From contig SWBL01000100.1 of assembly GCA_024195585.1 (NCBI GenBank), positions 62,001 through 126,000 of the forward strand: a DNA stretch of 64,000 nt, given 5' to 3'. This stretch comes from Aureobasidium sp. EXF-3400. Its lineage: Eukaryota > Ascomycota > Dothideomycetes > Dothideales > Saccotheciaceae. Shown here piece by piece: positions 58,219 to 64,000 of the stretch. How positions within the stretch are numbered: position 1 is the first letter of the stretch; each line of letters starts with the position of its first letter. Position numbers and translations under genes: made by a program. The notes below the pieces were generated by a model. The model made no database searches, was not told the DNA's origin, and saw nothing but the letters and a program-made list of their open reading frames with translations.

Positions 58219-59971
58219 TGCCATACCGATAGAAAAATTTCTTTGCTTTTTCCTTCTCGAAGGATACCCGACATGTCAAGAATCACGGATCATCGACTTC
58301 CCCAAGTTTGAGAAGTTATGGATGCCTAACGCCGGTAGTTTCAGCGCGGACCTGGCACGATTCAAGCATTCAAGCGGCTACTACGTAGGCGGTAAAGGAC
58401 CAAGAATTACGGTAAGCATGAACAATCCGTTGGGCACATTTTTTAAGGATGAAGAGGTCATGCTGGCCGACGGCAAGCAACGAATGCAACGCCTTTGCCC
58501 GAGATGATCAAGTGGCGAGAGAAGGGAATGATGGTCAAAAATGGTCTGGGTCTGGGTCAGGGTCGAGGAAGTTGGGATAAAACGGCGACACGTAGGGGAT
58601 GAGGCTGTCAAGCGCGCGCGTTGCCGACGAAAGAAAAATGGTCTTGTACCCTCTGGGATTTGACCAGCCGACCTCCTTAACTACATATCTTTGGCTTTCG
58701 TGGAGGGTCGAGGCTCGGCGTGGGAAGAAATGTTGTAGCGGTCGATAGTCGTACTCGCGGAATGTACGCCAAACTCGAGTTCACCAGAGGTAGCATTCGG
58801 CTCAGGCGCTTTAACGTTTCCCCCTGATTCAACTCCAGTATCTCTGATAAAACCCTGCTCGCTATCATCTCGGTAGACGAAGCAGTTGGGTTGGGTAGTA
58901 GAAAAGATGGAACAAGAGAGCAGGTTTTGGATGTTGGCATCGCGCCGATGCTCGCACATGGAACGGGAAAGGAAAGCGTGATCTCGATGCCGGTTCACGA
59001 GGCTCGCGCAAGCAAGGCGGAGTAAGGACGCGGTTAGGGAATTGTTCACGGGCAATGCATAATTAAAGTGTCTGGCCTGTGCTGCCGCAATCTTGCCAGT
59101 CTGTGAGCCAATCGATAGGAACAAGACGGACGAGCTCCGACAAGAGGCAGCAGACGAGCGGTTAGCGTTGGGGGCACATGCAAGGCATTCCAAAGAATGA
59201 CATCAATGGCTACGCTCGGGAGGAGCGAGACTTGACATGCCCCGCCGGTTTGACGAGTCGGATTGCATGTCGTGCAGGTTGTGCAAAAGAGGAGACGAGA
59301 CGGGCTGAAGTTGTGAAGAGATAGGCACAAGGGAAGTGGGAAGGATGCGCTGAAAAGCTGCAGGTGAGAGCGGCAGACGAAAGCTTGCCGTGTCAACAAA
59401 GTCGAGCATAAGCATAAACAAAAGACCCTCTCCCCAGCTGCAGTCTGCAGGTTTCTTCTTTGCTACCTCGCACAGTGTACCACCAGCGCGGTCAGTTCCA
59501 TTGTTCACCGCTTGCACTTCTGGCGTGACGCGGATTGACAATTGGCGTGGTCGATCGCTGTCGACTCTCAGATCTTGTCCTGATCGCTGGCCCGAGCTCG
59601 TGATTGGAGCAAGGCAGGACGGTTTTGTTTAACGCCCAAGCGTGAGGCACCCCTTCTGCCCTTAACGGGTGCAATCTTAGTTGCAAGCCTGTAAGGGCCT
59701 GCTGGCGGTCTTCGTGCTAACCAAGCTCCTTTTCCTGCAGAAAGGCTTGCAGAAAGATTAAAAAAAGGCTGTGCCCCAAGACCGAAGCGGCCTGTTCAAC
59801 TCGAAGCGCAGCACAAGACCGATCACCTAGCACAAAGCACGCCAAGCCCGACCACCATCTCCATCTTCTGGCTTGTCTGAACTCGAAACACACGCAGCAA
59901 AGCTCAGCTCCGTCTCCGTCCCCCTCGCCGGCAGTCCTCTCCACCCAATTTCTGACCTGCACACCTGGTCC
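58219..59971. other. Intergenic and forkhead gene 5' region
   Basis: About 1.75 kb. A minus-strand ORF at 58681-59193 (170 codons) has no recognisable feature. The frame upstream of 59972 is open to 59873 but without ATG. The promoter of the forkhead gene must lie in the right half. Confidence 0.5.
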
Positions 59972-62155
59972 ATGGCGTCGACGCGTCGGACGAATTATCA
60001 CCAGCTCAACATATACCACGACCCCGTGCCGGTTCTACCGTCCACGAACTTCCACGATCTCCCACAAGATTCGGTCGAGGCTGCTCTTTTAACCGCCCTT
60101 GGCCAGCAACCTTTCAGACAATCGGGCTTCGTGCTCAGTCCCTCGCACATTTCGGCCACCACCGGCCTACCGAGAAAGCACTCGAGCTCGCCCGACGCTC
60201 CTCTCGCCAGACGCTCGCTCCACAACATCGCCGTCCCCTCTCCGCTACAATCAACCTTCCCGTCAGACTCACCCGCCAAGTGCGGCTTCTTTTCCGCCAT
60301 GAACATGAACAAGGAAAACATGTTCCCCTACGATCACCACCTCTACGCCGCACAAAAAGCCATCCCTGCTAAGCGCGTACTGGCCGACAAGACTAGCAAA
60401 AAGCCAGTGAAGCCGGCAGAGCAATACGATTTTGTCCTTCCTGAGCCCGAAGAGATGCCGTCAGTACACGATGATGGTAACAAGCCTACCTTCAGCTACG
60501 CGACCCTCATTGGCATGGCTATCCTGCGCGCGCCCAACCGCCGCCTTACGCTCGCCCAGATCTACAAGTGGATCTCTGACAACTTCAAGTATTACCGTGC
60601 ATCTGAGACAGGTTGGCAAAACAGCATCCGTCACAATCTGAGCTTGAACAAGGCTTTCATCAAGCAGGAGCGTCCCAAGGATGATCCTGGCAAGGGCAAC
60701 TACTGGGCAATTGAGCCTGGTATGGAACGCCAGTTCTGCAAGGATCGCCCTTTGAAGAAGGTGCAGATTCCGTCTGAGATGATGCCACTGCAGACTCTTC
60801 CCAGCAACGCTCCCCGCCCTGTTACTACCCCTGCGATTGGCCGCTTTGCCCTTGGTCCTAACCCTGTCAAGAAGACCGACACCAAGGCCGTAGACTCTGC
60901 CTCGTTCCCCCAGGACCACTTCTCTTCAGACGGCACAATTCCTGCTAGCGATCCTGCCCTTCAAGATGACGAACTTGCCATGCCTCCTCCCGCCGCACGC
61001 GCCTCAATGCGTTCTTCCCCTCCTCCCGCCTTCGGCTCGTCTCCTCCCATGCAAGACACTCCTCCTCGCCCATCGCGTCTACGTTTCCCTACCGAGACAC
61101 ACTCTGGCGGCGCTCGCAAGCGCAAGTTCAACGCTCCTCAGGACAGTGGCTATTACTCCTCGATCGAGTCATCAGCCGTCAGAAACCCTACCATCTCACA
61201 CGTCGCCCTCACTTCCGATGCCGACCCAGATCACCGCCGCATCAAGCGTGGCCGTGCAGAGGAGGAGATTGCACGCATTCGCAGCTCGTCATACGACAGC
61301 CCTACAAAGCAAAAGACGGCCCCTCACAAGCGCAAGCCTTCTGTGCACTTTGAATACACCTCTCCTCAGCGCCCTACCTCTTCTGCCGCTGCTGTCGCTC
61401 CCCTGACCCCTGCCGTTGTCTTCAAGCGTCCTGCCAAGCCTCCGCAGTCCTGCTCTCCCAACACTAGTCTGCGCAACCATCGCAACAACATCAAGGCCTT
61501 CCTCGGCGAATCTCCTGCAAAGAGCTGGACTCCTCTGGTTCCATTCTCTCCTGCTTTCAACCTTGACGAGTTTACCCCCGCCAAGGATCTTACTCCCTGG
61601 CGCACATCCAACGATACCACCGACGTCTTTGACGAGAACGCTGCTCTTGAAGACCTCAGCGCTCGTGGAAGCCCCGGAAAGAAGCGTCCTCGCATCGAAC
61701 GTGCCGTCACTTCCACTGGTGTCCTGGCCGACATCACTTCTGGCAAGGGCAACGCTATGGCTCTCGACAGCCCTTTCAACTTCCACTTTACTCCCTTGAA
61801 GGCTACACACCCCGCTCAACTGCGCTCTCCGGTCATGCTCGGCTCGCCGTTGAAGCGTGTAACCATGGCTCCTCCCTCTACCGGCGTATCTGAGAACACT
61901 GTAAACGCTCCTGACTGGTTGGACTTGTCTCTTGACAACTACTTCCCTCAACAGAATGGACATGAGCTTTTCGGACTAGGCATTCAGGATGATATCTTTG
62001 ACGAGCAGGGTGTTGACATCCTCCAAGAATTCGGCAAGATCGGATCCAAGCAGCCTCAGCTTCAGCCTACCAACCCCGGAAGCAGCAGCATGGGCAGCCC
62101 CGCCAAGCGCTCTCAGCGCCCTAGCATCAGCAGAAGCATCACCTCGAGATTCTAA
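59972..62155 (+). CDS. Forkhead transcription factor (Hcm1/Sep1-like)
   Basis: Single exon, 727 residues from the first ATG (59972). Forkhead domain at about 170-253: [38 protein letters not shown], recognition helix [18 protein letters not shown], and wing [10 protein letters not shown]. The rest is disordered, Pro/Ser-rich with many S/T-P sites (possible CDK sites), an N-terminal [10 protein letters not shown] segment and basic patches (RKRKF, KRPRIER). Single forkhead without FHA domain places it with Hcm1 and Sep1, which drive periodic cell-cycle genes; this is by family, not shown here. Ends SRSITSRF. Confidence 0.9.
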   Translation: MASTRRTNYHQLNIYHDPVPVLPSTNFHDLPQDSVEAALLTALGQQPFRQSGFVLSPSHISATTGLPRKHSSSPDAPLARRSLHNIAVPSPLQSTFPSDSPAKCGFFSAMNMNKENMFPYDHHLYAAQKAIPAKRVLADKTSKKPVKPAEQYDFVLPEPEEMPSVHDDGNKPTFSYATLIGMAILRAPNRRLTLAQIYKWISDNFKYYRASETGWQNSIRHNLSLNKAFIKQERPKDDPGKGNYWAIEPGMERQFCKDRPLKKVQIPSEMMPLQTLPSNAPRPVTTPAIGRFALGPNPVKKTDTKAVDSASFPQDHFSSDGTIPASDPALQDDELAMPPPAARASMRSSPPPAFGSSPPMQDTPPRPSRLRFPTETHSGGARKRKFNAPQDSGYYSSIESSAVRNPTISHVALTSDADPDHRRIKRGRAEEEIARIRSSSYDSPTKQKTAPHKRKPSVHFEYTSPQRPTSSAAAVAPLTPAVVFKRPAKPPQSCSPNTSLRNHRNNIKAFLGESPAKSWTPLVPFSPAFNLDEFTPAKDLTPWRTSNDTTDVFDENAALEDLSARGSPGKKRPRIERAVTSTGVLADITSGKGNAMALDSPFNFHFTPLKATHPAQLRSPVMLGSPLKRVTMAPPSTGVSENTVNAPDWLDLSLDNYFPQQNGHELFGLGIQDDIFDEQGVDILQEFGKIGSKQPQLQPTNPGSSSMGSPAKRSQRPSISRSITSRF

Positions 62156-63940
62156 ACTCGACACAACAAGGCCCGGAGCCTCTACAAATCCCAACGTATA
62201 GATTGCGCAGGATACTGATCATGAACATCAAACTATGATACCCACGACTATGAGGCTGTATTAGCAGCATGACGGGTCGACAACATTGCATACGAAACGA
62301 ACAAATGGTGGAAAGAAGAACATTCCTGATGAGACGATACAAAAAGTGTTTCTAAGGTGTGGATCTTGTGTGTTTTCTGATGTATTTTCTGTTTTGAGTC
62401 TTTTGGTTCTTTTTTCTGTTTTTCTGGATGTTCTGCCTTTTCTGGAGTTTATTGACGATGGGTCTTTGGCGAGCAGCCTTTGGGAACGAGATGGGAATGG
62501 TACAAACTGATGGGATGGGAATGGGATGGAAACCTGCATTGCGCTCGGAGTTTGTTGCCTTTTTGGCAGTATGCATATTGGGCGGTTGGGTTTCTTTTGC
62601 ACATTCTCTATGGACAACATGCATTAATGAGTTGTATGAACCTTTTAAACACCTTCCTTCTTGAACACCTCAGCGTGATTATTCTACAAGGCCTTGGTAC
62701 ATACGAACCTGAAACGTCATCAGCAATTGCTCTAAGCTTATACACAGACCGAACGGGAAAGACATAGTGTCCTCAGATCAAGTGTAATCGAGTTCTCATG
62801 GCCCCCCCGCGGTGGTCTGAGCAATTGCAAAGCTGTAAGAGAGCAAAGTCGACCCATATACCCGCGAAGAGGATATCAATCTTGAGTGATCATCACCGGA
62901 CGTGTTTCCTTCTCCACCTTCTCCTTGTGGCTTTGTGGAGATTTAGAGGAGAGAGAATAAAGGACAGAAACGTACCGAGGCATCAGCTGGTGAGCTGGTG
63001 GTTGCTTCATGAGGCGTGTCGATCCAATGTGGATGGTTTGAGCTTCGAACAGAGAAGGACGTCAAAGTACAAAGTCCCAATTGCAAGCTTCACTGCGTGA
63101 ACCAACAGACAGCGGCAACAACCGTTTAGCGTCCATTCATGATTTCTGTATGAGAGTGCAGTTAATGCAACAAACACAACTGCCGGAGATTAACAACTAC
63201 AAGAGACAGCTACAAAGGAGAGAAAGCAGGTACAGTCAGACGAAGACCAAGGCTGTGGTAAGCTTATCCCAGACATGCATGTCCAGAGCATTATGTGAAC
63301 GCTTTCCGGATTGGGCGCGAGGGGTAAAAGGTAAGCCCGCACATGCTCTCAGCGTGCGCTGCTCGTTTTGTGAGCCAAATGTGTTGATCAAAAGGCTAAA
63401 AACGCCCATGTACTTATATTCCAGTAGGACAAGCGAAGAGGCCTAGCACTTCTCGAGTCTCGAATAGATGGCAATTATCATACGATGAGAGACGGATGAC
63501 GGGGAATGATAAATGAATTCAAAGCGAGGATCGGGGTTTGTACGGGTCAAGCAAACGGCGGAAAGCGGTGCGAAATAGGAGATGTTTGCGCTGACGGACA
63601 CTCGACATCAGCGCCGAGGCAGGACGTCCTCTTTGTCTTGAGCGTCACCAGCGAGGGATCGCCGAGAAAGCGACCAATTTGGACCAATGAGAGGTGGCGA
63701 ATTTTGTCTTATGGCCGAAACGGCGTGGCCTCGAGGGCGTTTGCCGTGACTGGCGGACCGTCGGGGTCTCGAATCGAATCGAGAAATGGTTCATTCCCAG
63801 TGCTTCGATGGTCGGGGCAATCTGGTCAAAATTACACATCATTACAACTGCATCCGCGTTCCGACATCCTCTCTTCTTTCTCTCCTTCACGCTCCCACCC
63901 CTCGCCCCTGCAACACCCAGACAAACTAAATAGCATCAAT
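62156..63940. promoter_or_regulatory. Intergenic and 5-aminolevulinate synthase promoter
   Basis: About 1.8 kb. The first part is T-rich 3' untranslated sequence of the forkhead gene. The last 90 bp before the ATG are CT-rich, then CA/AT-rich, a usual strong fungal leader. Short ORFs only. Confidence 0.5.
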
Positions 63941-64000
63941 ATGGAGGCTCTTCTCCGTCAATCGCGCGGCATGTGCCCATTCTTGCACAAGACTTCGCCC
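63941..64000 (+). CDS. hemA: 5-aminolevulinate synthase, N-terminus only
   Basis: The last 60 bases encode MEALLRQSRGMCPFLHKTSP, which matches the mitochondrial presequence start of fungal 5-aminolevulinate synthase. The Cys-Pro-Phe-Leu is a heme regulatory (CP) motif known in the ALAS presequence. The enzyme condenses glycine and succinyl-CoA in the matrix as the first step of heme synthesis. Only 20 residues are visible, so the call rests on this motif and likeness. Confidence 0.72.
   Translation, partial: MEALLRQSRGMCPFLHKTSP

Noticed and set aside
58681..59193. 170-codon minus-strand ORF before the forkhead gene
   Set aside because: No recognisable domain, and no exon continuation seen.

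Overview
The window is nuclear DNA of a filamentous ascomycete (Pezizomycotina). The signs are genes split by many 47-60 bp GT-AG introns, Zn2Cys6 and 'fungal_trans' transcription factors, an ERMES subunit (Mmm1), a fungal PKC with HR1-C2-C1-kinase order, an RTA1-type protein, and tRNA-like rather than bacterial signals. There are no operons, Shine-Dalgarno sites or CRISPR arrays. Placement in Dothideomycetes is only an impression from protein flavour; I cannot test it here.

Layout. 1-1183: 3' part of a GH79 glycoside hydrolase. 1662-4257 (-): RBR E3 ubiquitin ligase with a CUE-like segment. 5094-7602: C2H2 transcription factor. 7960-9094: MDR alcohol dehydrogenase/quinone reductase-like enzyme. 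9416-10639: lysine N-acetyltransferase (LYC1 type). 11856-15517: protein kinase C. 16485-18311: Rtg2-type Ppx/GppA protein. 19971-21951 (-): ABCG half transporter. A gene-poor gap of about 3 kb follows. 24946-27011: molybdenum-cofactor-sulfurase-like PLP protein without a MOSC domain. 29101-29526 (-): elongin C, divergent from a mitochondrial FabG/Oar1-type reductase (29856-30752). 31239-31316: tRNA-like relic. 31714-32848 (-): D-2-hydroxyacid dehydrogenase. 33633-34436 (-): GPI-anchored Ser-rich wall protein. 36591-36662: tRNA-Arg(ACG). 36815-38831 (-): CorA-type divalent cation channel. 39775-41432: methionine-permease-like APC transporter. 42475-43599: F-box protein. 44612-45771 (-): Zn2Cys6 regulator with an apparent frameshift. 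46408-47416: RTA1-like protein. 47593-48732 and 49052-49903 (-): tandem pair of uncharacterised paralogous membrane proteins. 50405-51070: small secreted glycoprotein. 51908-52657: Cys-rich coiled-coil protein. 53047-54030: sorbose/xylulose-reductase-like SDR. 55170-56689 (-): Mmm1, divergent from an SDR at 56946-58218. 59972-62155: forkhead factor. 63941-64000: start of 5-aminolevulinate synthase.

Most of this is ordinary core and accessory fungal gene content without a biosynthetic cluster. Metabolic genes (MDR, LYC1, Oar1-like, hydroxyacid dehydrogenase, two SDRs, permease) are interspersed with signalling and housekeeping genes. The least explained items are the tandem paralogous membrane proteins sharing an HPxNDWHxSF motif, a pair of near-identical short upstream ORFs encoding MTLFAKVLGL placed about 120-140 bp before two unrelated genes, the Cys-rich coiled-coil protein, and the tRNA-like relic. 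All exon boundaries were read by eye from splice signals, frame and family motifs.
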